A stretch of 64,000 bases of DNA from Xiphydria camelus (Eukaryota > Arthropoda > Insecta > Hymenoptera > Xiphydriidae), in contig OY783198.1 in assembly GCA_963678675.1 (NCBI GenBank), positions 10,116,580-10,180,579 on the forward strand, read 5' to 3'. The notes under the pieces are model-generated. The model made no database searches and was not told the origin of the DNA. It was given only the letters and a program-made list of their open reading frames with translations. This document shows, in pieces, positions 1 to 11,705 of the stretch. Numbering within the stretch: position 1 is the stretch's first letter; each line of letters starts with the position of its first letter. The translations under genes were made by a program, and so were the position numbers.

Positions 1-974
1 GTCTTCGCAAATACGCTTTCTGGCTTTTTCAAAATAACTGAAGACGGTCAGCTTTTTTATTTTTAACTTTCTCTCTCGTCTAGATCTCCTGTTAAAACAA
101 TAGGCGTCAAAAACAAAATATTAAAAAGAAGTGTCGTGTAGGAGTGTGCGCGCATTTTTACACACTCTGGATGTGTGCGCACTCTTACGCAGCAGGCACT
201 GTTGAAACAAAATTGTCTCTAATCACCATTTTTTGAGAGGTTTGTGAATTATATCGATACGAACGAAAATACGACTGTGTTATACGTATAATGAAGAATA
301 ACTACTGTTATTTCATTACAATTCAACCAATTCTTCACATAACGCTACTTTGAAACTATGTAAACATTTTAAGAAAATGGTCGAATTTCTTTAAACTTAC
401 CTACACGCTTTGTTTTTACCGCTATTATAATAATTTTTTGTCTGCACACGTTCTATCGAATGACGATCAAAACACAAGTATAACTAGCCGCAAAAGTTAC
501 GTGGTTTGTTGTCAAATGCCTATGTGTACTCTTACAGACCACAGACTCTTACATCATCCTACCCTATTAATAATATACGTATATCTGAACATTTAAATTA
601 TGGCAATGTCAGCAAAAAGGACACTCCGTGCGCTTTAATTGATAACGACAGTAAATATGTATCACGATGCTCTAGAGAACATTCAATGCAACGAACAGTA
701 TATTGCATTAAACAGCTCTACCATTAGTGACAGCATAGTTGTAGCAGCAGCTTCTTTAACAGTATTAACACCTAAGCAAGCTTCTGAAATACTTAGCCAA
801 TACTGTCCCATGTTTAGTTTCCAGTATCGGCCCACTCTGATCATTAAGTACGTATACTCTCGGCCAAGTATTGGCTATGAATGCTGTGCCAATACCGAGT
901 CTCGTTTGCCGATATTAGCCCAATATTGAGCCGATCGTCAATTCTTACACGGGTTGTACGGTTTATATAAAGTA
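1..974. other. AT-rich sequence without recognisable gene
   Basis: No convincing coding exon. The open frames near 506-929 are short, lack splice-site context and have no recognisable motif. The block ends at the TA target of the mariner at 975. Confidence 0.6.
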
Positions 975-1099
975 TTGGGTTGGCAAAAATTTAATGAGAC
1001 ACTTTTAACACGTATATGGTTTCTTTTTTTTAAACGGCTTCTGGAAGTTTCTATACTAGAATGTTATAGAATATTCTAGGAGGTATAGCCAGAATAATA

Positions 1100-2060
1100 T
1101 TAGGTTGGTGCAGAATTATTGCGGCTCTTTTTGGCGGCTTCTTTTTCTTTAAAAATTGGCATTTTGTTTATTTTTTTTCATTAAAACAATCTTCTCAAAA
1201 TAATTAATAAAATTCGTGTCGAAAATCATGTCCCTATGTGTCATATTATGTTCTACCACTTGGAGAAAAGATAGAAGACGGCACAGTGTCATTTCACGAT
1301 CTTAACGAACTTTTCGGCGAGGGAACACTCAGCAAAAGCTAAGTTGAAAGATGGTTCGAAAAGTTCCAATCAGGCGATACAAACCTTACAGATGACGAAG
1401 GAAGAGGTCGATCATCTGATTTCAACGACCAGGCACTTTGGCAGCCGTGGAAGAAGACGACGTTTTTGAAAAGAAGCCACGATTCATCCCCAGTGACGAG
1501 ATTCTTCAGGAAGAGTGCTTGCTCATTTCGCTGCAGCAAATCGGTGAAGATTCGGACACGTTCGGCTTTGTTGTGGTCGGAGAGTTTGTGGGGAACTCAT
1601 CCAGCCAATTTCCATATTTTTCCGAGTTTTTTGAGACGACGAACAATGGTCGAATGGTCGACATCAAAGTCGTCGGCCAGCATTCGTGTTGTAAAATTTT
1701 CGTCTTCTTCCACGGCTGCCAAAAGTGCCTGGTCCTCGACATCAGATGATCGACCTCTTCCTTCTTCATCTGTAAGGTTTGTATCGCCCGATTTGAACTT
1801 TTTGAACCATCCTTAAACTTGGCTTTTGCTGATTGTTCCCTCGCCGAAAAGTTCGTTGAGATCGCGAAATAACTGTGCCGCCTTCCATCCTTTCTCGAAG
1901 TGGTAGAGCATAATATAACGAATATGGACATGATTTTCAACACACATTTTATTAACTAAATAGAGAAGATTATTTTAATGAAAAAAAAATAAACAAAATG
2001 CCAATTTTTAAAGAAAAAGTAGCCGCCAAAAAAAGCCGCAATAATTATGCACCAACCCAA
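1100..2060. mobile_element. Palindromic mariner derivative nested in a mariner
   Basis: The ends are TTAGGTTGGTGCAGAATTAT and the inverse of TTGGGTTGGTGCATAATTAT, flanked by TA (1098-1099 and 2061-2062). About 350 bp at the left (1100-1460) is repeated inverted at the right (about 1700-2060), and both arms carry the same 5' part of a mariner transposase. The middle keeps a - strand transposase fragment with a TGDESW motif. It is therefore an inverted duplication of one transposon end, not a simple deletion. Confidence 0.88.
1506..1943 (-). pseudogene. Mariner transposase fragment (helix-turn-helix region and beyond)
   Basis: The - strand of the nested element keeps the N-terminal DNA-binding part (a DGSKSSNRAIQTLQ stretch) running on through linker sequence toward the first catalytic aspartate. 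A further - strand frame at 1339-1539 has LVTGDESWLL. A mirrored copy of the N-terminal part lies on the + strand at about 1205-1460. It is broken by frameshifts and by loss of the C-terminal catalytic half. Confidence 0.75.
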
Positions 2061-2116
2061 TATTTATATGCGCGCTTATGCGCGTGGGAGTCAATGACAA
2101 ATGGGCAGTCGTGAAA

Positions 2117-3100
2117 ATGGACGAAACACGAATTCGAGTGGTCATCTTGTACAAGTTCAAAAAGAACACCAGTGCACGCCAAACGGCCAAGAACATCAAC
2201 GACGCGTTTGGTCCGGGTACCACCAGTCATGCAATAGTCAGTCGTTTAGTACAAGCGCTTTGCTGCTGGAGATATGAGTCTAATCAGTAAGAGCGGCCAG
2301 GGCCGACCGCCCGAGCTCGACGACGACGTCCTGCGTAACCGAATCCAAACGCCACCACACGTGAGATGGCTACGAAATTCATGTGCAGTCATACAACATT
2401 CGAGAACCATCTGCACTCGCTTGGATACCGGAAAGTTCTCGCCCTATGGATACCTCACGTGTTAACAGAAGCCACCCGCGCAGTGCGTATGTCCATCTGT
2501 CAATCTTTTCTCCTGCGCTCACGATTTGGTGACTGGAGATGAGAGCTGGGTTCTCTACGAGAATGACACAAGGCACGCCTTCTGGATCCCGCGTGATGGA
2601 GAAATACCAGTTCAGCCGAAGCAAAATCCTCACTGCCGAAAAGTTCTCCTCGGCTGCTTCTGGAATTTGCGGGGCATGCTCTTTTGGGAGTTACTGGTTA
2701 ATAGACAGACTGTCACTGCCAACGTCTATGCAACCAGCTTCGCCAACTTGCCGCTGCTATTGAGAAAAAGCAACCGAGACGTGTTAAGGTCCACTTGCTT
2801 CACGACAATGCACGACCGCATGTGGCTTTGACTTTTCGCCGTCAGCTGGAGGAGCTCGGCTGGGAAACGATGCCACACCTTGCCTATTCGCCCGACTTGG
2901 CCCCTTCCGACTACCACCTCTTTCGGGTCCTAAAAAATGTCCTACGTGGAAAATCATTTGCCAAATTTGATTGTCTCAAATCTACACTCCAATCATTCTT
3001 CGACTCTCAACTCCCGCAGTTTTGGACTGAAGCGATTCAATCTCTGCCTGAACGATGGTTGAGAGTAGGTAGTGGAGTCAAATGGAGAATATATTGTTGA
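2117..3100 (+). pseudogene. Mariner transposase, frameshifted
   Basis: This is the transposase of the outer mariner, which would cut and paste the element at TA sites. The frame opens at 2117 with an N-terminal helix-turn-helix region, shifts frame near 2250 into a GQGRPPELDDD stretch, and shifts again before 2526. The catalytic aspartates are recognisable in TGDESW (about 2529), HDNARPH (about 2798) and YSPDLAPSDYHLF (about 2884), typical of mariner D34D enzymes. At least two frameshifts and an in-frame stop make it non-functional. Confidence 0.88.
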
Positions 3101-3181
3101 TTAAACAGTAAATAAATATAAATAATTGACTTAATGTTAAAATACTTTAAATTGTCTCATTAAATTCTTGTCAACCTAATA

Positions 3182-5080
3182 CGTTGAAAATGATAAAGTT
3201 TCCTATATGCTCAGGAAACCCCTATGTCTTCGAACGAAATTTTACGATCCGAATGTTAATACTTTTGAGCTTTTACGTGAGTATCGCAAATCACGTATAC
3301 ATTCTTGACGCGTTACTAGGAACGATGAACTATGCTGAGATAAATTAATATAGTCGCAAGAAGTATATTTTAACGATAACTATTCGAGGTATATAATCAG
3401 CAGTACATTTTTTTATAGTCATCATGATTAATGTGTAGATATTAGAACTAAAAAAAAATAATGGCGACGACTATAAAAACTAGTGCCGATTGCTAAACTA
3501 GAATAGTTGCCACTAACGTATAATTGCAGCAACAATCTTTTTTTTTTTGAGTAATATACAGCGTAATATTTTTAATGAAAATTGTTGAGTGCTTGATTGT
3601 AAGTTACTCGTAAGTTATTCTTATTTATCCTGTCTCGTAAAAGATGTACCAATGGCTGGACACATCCGAATAACCGGATATATCCGCGCGTAATATAAAT
3701 TATTGAACATTGTAAAAAAAATAATCGTTGGAAATAATCTTCGATAAATAGGTAACAGCATGCACTTTGAATTTTACTAAAAGAAATACCGATAAAGAAA
3801 CAAATCTGCTCTGTGGGTTTTAACATATTTAGGTGTTTTAAATAATTTATACACACAGTGGCATACAGTATTTATTTTTATACTGTTGCAATCTTCAGAG
3901 CTGCAAGTGTTGAAACGTGGAATATAGGTATTGTCAAGTTCATTATGTATACAGAGACTGGAAGGTTATAAACTCATAACATAACAGATGTTAAAGCAAG
4001 TTGAATCGTACAGTCAGAATGAGAAAATTAGTGATACTAATCACATTTTTGAGAGTGAGAACGTTCACACAGCCCGGTGATCGCATCGCTTTCTTTCTGT
4101 TGCACAGTCCAACCGAACGAGGAAGACCGCGAATGACAGAGAAAATGCGACAGAAACGCTTTTATGCAATCACCAAGGTTACATTGTTGCTCTCACTTGC
4201 ACTCGCACGATTCTCATGACAAATTTCCTCGCTCTCACGCTATATATTGTACATATGATTATGTATCATTTTATTAAACCATTGATATGAGAAAACCAGT
4301 ATATTTCGTAAAATTCATTCCGCTTTTGCACTTAATTATCACATCTCATAAAGAACACATTGCAGTCTCAAAGTCGCTTATATTTTTCAAATTTCCATAA
4401 CAACTATCATCTCTACAATAGTAACACTCAAATAAATTTAAAGTCTTCAAATTTCTAGTATATCGAGGAAGTTACATTAATCGTAAATGTATTGAAATAG
4501 CAAAACTGTCGAATGTCGACTATTTGCATCTACGTTCTATTGGTAATCCTGTAAGTGCATTATGTTTTATGTTGAATTCGATTCCGTCGGTAGAATTATG
4601 CTATCACATCAGGTTCTCGAGATATTTTCATCGAAGTATCCTAAAATTGCTTTTTCAGCACTTTTAAGTTACGATAGATATATCAAAAACCTGACGTGAT
4701 GGAGTAGTTTGGTCAACGGGATGTAATTTAGCACGTCAAAAACCTTCGAAATTACATAAGACGATCTCTGGGTCAGAAAAAAAGTTTCTTTTTGTGGGGC
4801 CGTGCAATTATTTGCAAAGTTATAAGTGCGTTTTTCTCCACGATATTATGGCGTCATTAAAACGCTGGAAAGGCGCACTTACGCCAAGTAACGAGTGCGA
4901 AGAAAATAGTCTTACAAGACGATGGCGTAAACGTATTTTTAAATATCGTTTTACAATTTAATTAAGGCCGAAAATAATAAATGAAAAAAATATAGGTTAA
5001 ATAATTATGTTCAAATATTTCGAATCTGCAATAAAAAAAGTTAGTGAGAAGATCGAATTGGATTGATTAAGCTAATATAC
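3182..5080. other. Intergenic AT-rich sequence with a dispersed repeat
   Basis: No gene is supported. The 3' part (about 4800-5040) is a diverged copy of the repeat at about 14940-16205: the shared order is an AAAGTTATAAGT motif, an ATTATGGCGTC/ATTATGACGTG motif, CGCACTTAC, then an AT-rich 3' end with AATCTGCAATAAAAAA. This copy lacks the two MITEs present in the other, so it shows their empty sites. Confidence 0.5.
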
Positions 5081-5172
5081 GGGGTGTTCCGCTCAAGATA
5101 GTCATGACGGGTATGGTCTAATGTGCCCATACTTGTCCCTCCGACCAATGATGGATTGACGGCATAAGTATT

Positions 5173-6278
5173 AGATTTGTTCCAACCGCACCGAGAACCG
5201 TACATTGAACGGTCCCCGTCATGCGCAGTAGAGAAAGTCCGTTCCAATCGTGCCGTGTACGGTTCCGTGTACGGTGTTGTGAAGCGTTCCAACCACCCGT
5301 GGGATCGTTCGCAGAACGATTCCGTGACCGTCCATCCGATGCTTGGTTCTGAGCATGAACTGCGGGGACTGACATGCGCACTACGATTAGGCGGTTAGTT
5401 AGCGTCGCGCATCGAAGCTAGAAGCATCTACTTTTCGGGAAAGGTGCGGGGCTACGTGCTCATTAGCAGCTTAAGTTCGTTGAAACATACCGCCCGCCTT
5501 ATCATTGCGACCGATGGCAAGATTAGTTCTAGATTTCATATTATCATCCATTCGAATAATTTTATAACACATGAAATCAATAATATTTGACAAAGAAATT
5601 ACTAAGCTCTAGAAAGTTTCCTCGTTCTCTAATAAAATCCTTATAGCTTCTACATCGTTTTACAGTTCCTTATTACAGGACGAGAAGACTAATATAGAGC
5701 TGTATAATTAAGTTTCTTTAATAGTATCAACTTTTAATTTTAAACAATTATTACATTTGCTACAGCACATCGATTGTTGTCAGCTTAGGATATCTGCCAG
5801 ACATTTACACGCTGTCTATGTATATCTACATTTCAACCACATTTATACCAAATATATATGCTCGTTTGTAAATAAATCTATGCAATATCTGATTTTATTA
5901 ATATTATCATAGTTGGAAACGCAAGGAAAAATTACCGGTAATGATATATATGTTTAATTTTGCGTCCCCCGTTTTTCTCATATCTCAATATGACGAAAAC
6001 GGCGGAAGCAAGGTTGTACACCTCTTATTATTCGAAAGCGATTCTCGCGTGACGTCATATGACCTGGGAAAGATGCGCAAGAGCATATCGTGTTAACTGT
6101 ATCGTTGCTTGGACACGACTGACACTTTACGCGGGATTCACGGACGGTTCCAAAACCGTTCCAACCGCTCTTGCCAGTTCCCAGCAGTGCAAACATCGCG
6201 CCTGTGCGCATTAAAACGATCCCACCAGTTCCGCGACAGTTCCAGAACCGTACAGGAATCGTCGGTTGGAACAAACCT
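5173..6278. mobile_element. GTTCC-family transposon, internally deleted copy
   Basis: The ends are AGATTTGTTCCAACCG and the inverse of AGGTTTGTTCCAACCG. Each end is followed by 150-220 bp rich in GTTCC/GGAAC words and GCGCATG/GCGCAC motifs. The left end matches the sequence ending at 59370 and the right end matches the sequence starting at 55833, so this is a shortened copy, in opposite orientation, of the 3.5 kb element at 55833-59370. The superfamily is not recognised. The interior also holds a mariner end fragment. Confidence 0.7.
5993..6025. repeat. Isolated mariner terminal repeat fragment
   Basis: AACGGCGGAAGCAAGGTTGT followed by ACACC matches the terminal repeat of the mariner remnant at 13870-14432 (AACGGCGGAAGCAAAGTTGT). 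The other end and the transposase are not found nearby. Confidence 0.55.
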
Positions 6279-6566
6279 AGACTTACAAACAAGCTCTGTC
6301 AGTCAATACTTATGCCGTCAGTCTATCATTGATCGGCGGAACAAGTATAGACAAATTAGGCCTCACCCGTCATGACTATCCTAAGTGGAATACCTTGTAC
6401 AATGCTCATTTACTCTCTACGAGATATTCTACATTTTTTCAGATTTTTTATACTAAAAACCAAATAATTTATGTATCTTTTTTGTTTATTAAAATGCCAT
6501 ACTACCACCTTGATAAAATTAGAATCATCACATCGATATACAAAGTCAAGTAATGGACTACACCAT

Positions 6567-6763
6567 AATTAAGGGCTAATTTTAAGCTAATTTTATGCTC
6601 CACTGCCGAACTTAACGCTCCTCGTTATTTGAAAAAAAAAACCTGTAGTAGTGGCTGGCATTAAAGGTATCGTTAGCAGTCACTACAGGTTTTTCTTAAA
6701 GAATGAAGAGCATTAAATTCAGAAATAGAGCATTAAATTAAATTAGAATTAGCCCCTAATTAC
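6567..6763. repeat. Hairpin MITE with AGGGGCTAATT-like ends
   Basis: TTAAGGGCTAATTTTA at the left mirrors AATTAGCCCCTAATTA at the right, with a nested hairpin (ACCTGTAGTAGTG and CACTACAGGT) in the centre. There is no coding capacity. Confidence 0.6.
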
Positions 6764-6844
6764 AATGTAATCCAATACTCGATTTGTGGACGTGATAGTT
6801 TCAGCTTGATAGAGGTCATATTACCGCACGGAATCGCACACTAA

Positions 6845-7746
6845 AGGTTACCGCACACTTGGGCGTCGCGGCGCGTCGCGTCGCGTCGGGGCGCGTCGGG
6901 TCGCGTCGGGTCGCGTTGGGGTGCGTCTAAGCCCGGCGATTATTACCTGAATGTCCATAAATTTTACGACATGCCCGGCGATGCTCGGCGATTCTTACCT
7001 GAATGTCAGTAAATTTTACGTCACGGCTCGGTGACGCTCCGCGATGGATGGTGGCATCGCCCACTTTTCCGGCGGCAACCGACAGATTCGGACTTGAATG
7101 TCCGTAAATTTTATAAAATATATTATAATCAGACGGTATCTAGCAGTGCAACAAGATGTATGACGGCAGCAGTAGTTCTAATGAGGAAATTTGCTTTTAT
7201 GATAGCATTGATGTCAGAAAGAAATAGAAAGAAGAGAACGTGGATCCATCCTATCAATAAAAAACGCGCCAGTCTTGGAGAATTCGCTCGTCTAGTCGCG
7301 ATATTAACCACGAGGTATTTCGATCGCGATGATAGTGAGTGGTAAGAATCGATATTCCGAATTTCGTCTATTTTGTGACGGACAAAGACGACCCGTCTTT
7401 ATGACCGTCCCGTCGGGACGCGTCGTTTGACGCCAAGGATTCGAAGGGAAGAATCCCCGTCCTCGACGCGACGCGACGCGACGCGACGCGCCGCGCCGCG
7501 CCGCTCTAGTGTGCGGTAGTACATTCATTTGTATGTATTTTATCCAGTCGGTATTTTGACGCGACGCGACGCGAAAAGCCGCTCTGGGCAAGAACCCCGT
7601 CCCTGACGCGACGCGACGCGCCGCGCCGCGCCGCTCTAGTGTGCGGTAGTACATTTATTTCTATGTATTTTATCCCAGTCGGTATTTTGACGCGCCGCGA
7701 CGCGACGCGCCGCGCCGCGACGCGACGCCCTAGTGTGCGGTAACCT
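6845..7746 (+). mobile_element. PIF/Harbinger-type non-autonomous element, left copy
   Basis: The ends are AGGTTACCGCACAC and its inverse, flanked by TAA at 6842-6844 and 7747-7749. TWA target duplications are diagnostic of PIF/Harbinger. Both subterminal regions consist of GTCGC/GCGAC runs. The interior keeps a transposase N-terminal fragment (7031-7345). A near-identical copy lies in opposite orientation at 8128-9019. Confidence 0.9.
7031..7345 (+). pseudogene. PIF/Harbinger transposase N-terminal fragment
   Basis: The frame contains RNRKKRTWIHPINKKRASLG followed by EF, the conserved segment that precedes the nuclease domain in Harbinger/HARBI1-like transposases. It stops at 7345 without any of the DDE catalytic domain, so it is a truncated relic kept inside a MITE. 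The upstream part of the frame is MITE subterminal sequence and probably not native protein. Confidence 0.65.
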
Positions 7747-7749
7747 TAA

Positions 7750-8124
7750 CGAGCACCGACTTCTCTCGATTTCCGAATCGATAGAATGTGAAATAAGAAG
7801 GAATTCCGTATAGTAGTTCGCTCCCAAGGAAACAACAAAGATTTGAAGACCATCGACACAGCATCTCGGTGTACGATAAATCGTTTATCATTTCGGTAGT
7901 GAGGTACAACCAGTAGGTACTTCACGTACGTCTGGAAGAAAGCGCCAGCATGGTGACAGACCGGTTGCGCGCGGATGCCAGAGTGCTCGGGACCAGCAGT
8001 AACTGGGCGAGAGAGTGGGAGTGGAGTGGAAGTACGCATGCGTGCGCGCACTCTGGAATGCAGCTCCTTCCCCCTCTTTGCCGCTGGCCACTCGTCATCA
8101 CTCGGTTGATCGCGCCGTGCCGTC
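7750..8124. other. Unique spacer between two inverted Harbinger copies
   Basis: About 375 bp with no inverted partner, moderately GC-rich at its 3' half. No reading frame is convincing. It would form the loop if the two flanking copies paired. Confidence 0.5.
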
Positions 8125-8127
8125 TTA

Positions 8128-9019
8128 AGGTTACCGCACACTAGGGCGTCGCGTCGCGGCGCGGCGCGTCGCGTCGCGGCGCGTCAAAATACCGACTGGG
8201 ATAAAATACATACAAATAAATGTACTACCGCACACTAGAGCGGCGCGGCGCGGCGCGTCGCGTCGCGTCAGGGACGGGGTTCTTGCCCAGAGCGGCTCTT
8301 CGCGTCGCGTCGCGTCAAAATACCGACTGGATAAAATACATACAAATGAATGTACTACCGCACACTAGAGCGGCGCGGCGCGGCGCGTCACGTCGCGTCG
8401 AGGACGGGGATTCTTCCCTTCGAATCCTTGGCGTCAAACGACGCGTCCCGACGGGACGGTCATAAAGACGGGTCGTCTTTGTCCGTCACACAATAGACGA
8501 AATTCGGAATATCGATTCTTACCACTCACTATCATCGCGATCGAAATACCTCGTGGTTAATATCGCGACTAGACAAGCGAATTCTCCAAGACTGGCGCGT
8601 TCTTTATTGATAGGATGGATCCACGTTCTCTTCTTTCTATTTCTTTCTGACATCAATGCTATCATAAAAGCAAATTTCCTCATTAGAACTACTGCTGCCG
8701 TCATACATCTTGTTGCACTGCTAGATACCGTCTGATTATAATATATTTTATAAAATTTACGGACATTCAAGTCCGAATCTGTCGGTTGCCGCCGGAAAAG
8801 TGGGCGATGCCACCATCCATCGCGGAGCGTCACCGAGCCGTGACGTAAAATTTACTGACATTCAGGTAAGAATCGCCGAGCATCGCCGGGCATGTCGTAA
8901 AATTTATGGACATTCAGGTAATAATCGCCGGGCTTAGACGCACCCCAACGCGACCCGACGCGACCCGACGCGCCCCGACGCGACGCGACGCGCCGCGACG
9001 CCCAAGTGTGCGGTAACCT
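8128..9019 (-). mobile_element. PIF/Harbinger-type non-autonomous element, right copy (inverted)
   Basis: Reverse-orientation copy of 6845-7746 with the same AGGTTACCGCACAC ends, flanked by TTA at 8125-8127 and 9020-9022. Its own intact target duplication shows that it inserted as a complete element. The two copies differ only by scattered substitutions and short indels, so both are recent. Confidence 0.9.
8519..8833 (-). pseudogene. PIF/Harbinger transposase N-terminal fragment, second copy
   Basis: Same 104-codon frame as 7031-7345 with a few substitutions (for example PINKERASLG in place of PINKKRASLG). It has lost the catalytic domain in the same way. Confidence 0.65.
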
Positions 9020-9438
9020 TTATCCACCATTGCACTCGAGCGTGCGTACCTCGAAAATTCTTTATGCGTTAAACGCGCACACGTGTACAGCACACGTGTG
9101 ACACGAGCGTAGTCGCGAACGATTCACTCTAACCTATTTATTTCTGTTTTTACGTTCACGCCGAACGAGAAAAGGAAGGGTCATTAACACTTTCACCGGG
9201 GATGAAGTAGGAGGGGGAAGGGGGATGCCCATATCGATCGACCAGTCACGCACCGAAGACTGGAAACGTTGACCGTACGCGCGGTGTGTTTACCACGTAA
9301 CACTCATTGACCGAGGACACTTGGAACGTCCTTTAACCTCGTAACACCTGAACAATTGGGTCTAACCGAGTCTTATCTCCTTCGATACTAGTCATTTTTT
9401 ATTTATAGCAAACGATCGAACAAAAGAATTTCACATAT

Positions 9439-9545
9439 GAGAGACCGGAGCAATTTAATACGTGAAGTTGGTCCCTCGTTGCCATTACTTGCTACGATAA
9501 CGAGAGAGGGACTAATTTTACCAACTTACTCCGGTCTCCCCTACA
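9439..9545. repeat. Short hairpin MITE (GAAGTTGG type)
   Basis: GAGACCGGAG at the left pairs with CTCCGGTCTC at the right, with a GTTGGTCCCTCG/AGAGGGACTAA inner pair. Related short elements occur at 14710-14832 and 16203-16312; all three carry GAAGTTGGCCC/GTTGGTCCC and a central GTTGCCRTT-like word. Confidence 0.6.
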
Positions 9546-9644
9546 CTGAGAATAAAATTTGCTTCATATTATGTTTTTGGAAAGTCCTAAGAGCACATTT
9601 ATTCGATTCGAATGAATATCAATTTGATCCAAATGACACTTAAT

Positions 9645-9776
9645 TAGGGTAGAAACACCAGTGGATGAACGGCACCAGTGAATGAACACTTCAATGCTTT
9701 TCAAATGTAAAGTTTCGTTCATTCACTGGATTTTGTCGTCTGCTTAAGTGTTCATTCACTGGTGCACTTATCCTAA
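9645..9776. repeat. Hairpin MITE with CACCAGTGAATGAACACTT arms
   Basis: CACCAGTGAATGAACACTT near the left pairs with AAGTGTTCATTCACTGGTG near the right. It is non-coding, and its outermost bases (TAGGGT and ATCCTAA) also pair. Confidence 0.75.
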
Positions 9777-10086
9777 ATCAGTTTTTACATACCCGCTTAT
9801 ACTATTATTACGTATGCTTTATACTTTGCGCTGCTGCTATTTGATTTTACCTTGCTTGCACATAACAATTGTATGCTATATGCTCTTGCCCTGATTTCAG
9901 AGCATTATTATCTTGTTCTATTTGAATAATAAACATTCCATCAATCGAAAATCAAAAATCAATCAATCTCTCCCTCCCTCCCTCTCCATCTCCCCCTTCC
10001 TCTCACCCCCTCTCCTTATCTTCTTCAGAATTATGTAGAGACACAGTTTTATAATGTAACTTTAGACAACGGACGCACCTCTTAGA

Positions 10087-10329
10087 TTACGCTGCACGCC
10101 GACACTTCTCTATACAGGCACCTATTATCACTTGCACAGATGCGCTCCTCCGCGCGTGTACGCGAGGAATACAAAACACTATAACGGGCCATTCAAATAA
10201 TGCGTCGAGTAATTTCGAGAGAGGTACCTCATTTGAATTGGCCTCGATTTCCATGAGTAACAATGGTTCTATTAATTTATCGTGCTTCGTTTCTTCAATA
10301 GCTTCAAAATGGCGGATATAGATAACCAA
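10087..10329 (-). CDS. Possible - strand exon, unknown protein (weak)
   Basis: An 80-codon open - strand frame with amphipathic, protein-like composition (EAIEETKHDKLIEPLLLMEI) but no ATG at its 5' end and no strong splice sites. It may be an exon of the same unknown - strand gene as 10581-10745, or a transposon relic. I recognise no domain. Confidence 0.25.
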   Translation of the reverse strand: MVIYIRHFEAIEETKHDKLIEPLLLMEIEANSNEVPLSKLLDALFEWPVIVFCIPRVHARRSASVQVIIGACIEKCRRAA

Positions 10330-10580
10330 AAAATTAATTTATCAAGTAGTTTTCTCAGAGAAATTTAGAAGTTTCGATTTAGAACAAGATTTTGCTTGTT
10401 TTTATTCACATTCGAGCGTTTCTCCGAATTGCATGTAGGTTCATCCATATTATGTTACGTCATGTGTGTAATTCCAGAAGAGATGCCGCACTCCAGTTGG
10501 CCCGCGGCTCCAACCGGTAACCATGGTTACGGGATGTTCGAATACGAATAAAACGAGCTCAATCCCTCTCTGTCACTCAC

Positions 10581-10745
10581 AGTTTTCAATGCCAAATTCC
10601 TCCCTCTTTCGTTGAATTTGTTTGTCACCGATTTCTTCTTATTATTGTTTAATATTGCATAAGAACTTCGCTTTTCGTGAACACGTTGAATCTCCGTGAA
10701 ACTAAATGTTTCAGTTTTCTTTGCCAATTTGACGACAATGTAACG
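10581..10745 (-). CDS. Candidate - strand internal exon, unknown basic protein
   Basis: A 55-codon phase-0 exon bounded on the - strand by an AG acceptor (bases 10746-10747, context AATCAG) and a good donor, ACT|GTGAGTG, at 10580. The product is lysine/arginine-rich (LAKKTETFSFTEIQRVHEKR). No family is recognised, and neighbouring exons are not secure. The open frame, bias and donor favour a real exon over chance. Confidence 0.35.
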
Positions 10746-10759
10746 CTGATTACGTGCAA

Positions 10760-11249
10760 AGTGCTATAAAAAGATATATTTCTAAATAAATTGAAATTAC
10801 AAGCTTCAAAGTTCAGTCATCTACAGCTCAATCAACCTGTTCTAAATATTCTTCCCTCTGAAAATGTGCTAAAAGACTATTCCGCCTATCGTGTTCCGCC
10901 TATCATTTTGTTTACAATTTACATTCCTCAACAGAACTCGAGTATGTAATTCCTGTTAGCATCAATGAAATGACAGTTTCGCATTGGAATATCGGAAATT
11001 GGTCTTGTCACTATGACGTCTCGAATTTCAAACAATTCAGACACGTCAATTCGAAATACGATTTTTACCTAAAATTCGAGTGGAATCGACCAAGTCGAAT
11101 TGATATTACTTACATATTAAAAAGAAATTATCGCGTCATAACGACCCGTTAATAAGGAGAAAAACAGAATAAAAACTAACGGAGAATATTCAGTTTCATC
11201 GAAGTTACTTACGAGAAAAATTACGAAGAGTACGAGTAGCCTTACAATT
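10760..11249. other. AT-rich sequence, nothing recognised
   Basis: No exon, repeat or transposon end could be supported here. Confidence 0.4.
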
Positions 11250-11705
11250 AGGTTGGCTGGTGGTCAGCCCTATGAAACTACACCAATGCGCCTTATATAA
11301 ATTTTGTCCCCACTATTGAAGCCGCTGGAAACAATTCCTCTGCGTGGCGCCACTCACATGTGATGTTAATAGATCATTATAAAAATGGTCGTGTAGTGTT
11401 ATTCGAACACTTCGAACATAATTCCGTGGATTGTGTATATTCGGTATATTTTTTTATGTTTAAATGTAACATCAGTTTTTTAAATTTATTGTTAACGATG
11501 TCGTCCCATGTGCGGAGGACATGGAGAGGGGGTAACATCACGTTACTGCTGGCGCCGCGCTGCGGCGGACACAATAGCGGGGACAGAAATTTAGGCGAGT
11601 AACAGGGGGCTGCTGGTGGTCGAGGAAGTAAACTTCGGCGCCACCGAGCCAAACACCCTTTTTGACCGCCTGATTTGAAATATCGATATCTTGCTTTGAA
11701 AACCT

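Larger units (their letters stand above)
975..3179 (+). mobile_element. Mariner element carrying a nested mariner derivative
   Basis: The ends are inverted copies: TTGGGTTGGCAAAAATTTAA on the left, and on the right the reverse complement of TTAGGTTGACAAGAATTTAA. They are flanked by TA at 973-974 and 3180-3181, the mariner/Tc1 target duplication. The interior encodes a decayed D,D34D-type transposase on the + strand. A second element at 1100-2060 has inserted near its 5' end. The element looks inactive because the reading frame is broken. Confidence 0.9.
5081..6396. repeat. Foldback MITE interrupted by a GTTCC-family element
   Basis: About 90 bp at 5081-5172 is repeated inverted at 6279-6396; both arms include GATAGTCATGACGGG and a GACGGCATAAGTATT segment. 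The arms meet at the insertion point of the GTTCC element (5173-6278), so the foldback element was the target. The arms have diverged by many substitutions, so it is old. Confidence 0.75.
9023..10086. other. Non-coding stretch with two hairpin MITEs and a pyrimidine tract
   Basis: No gene is supported. It holds the hairpins listed at 9439-9545 and 9645-9776 and a CT-rich tract at about 9962-10022. Confidence 0.5.

Noticed and set aside
7304..8465. Several R/A-rich open frames (such as RRGAARRVASG) on both strands
   Set aside because: They translate the GTCGC/GCGAC subterminal repeats of the Harbinger copies; no conserved protein and mirror images of each other.
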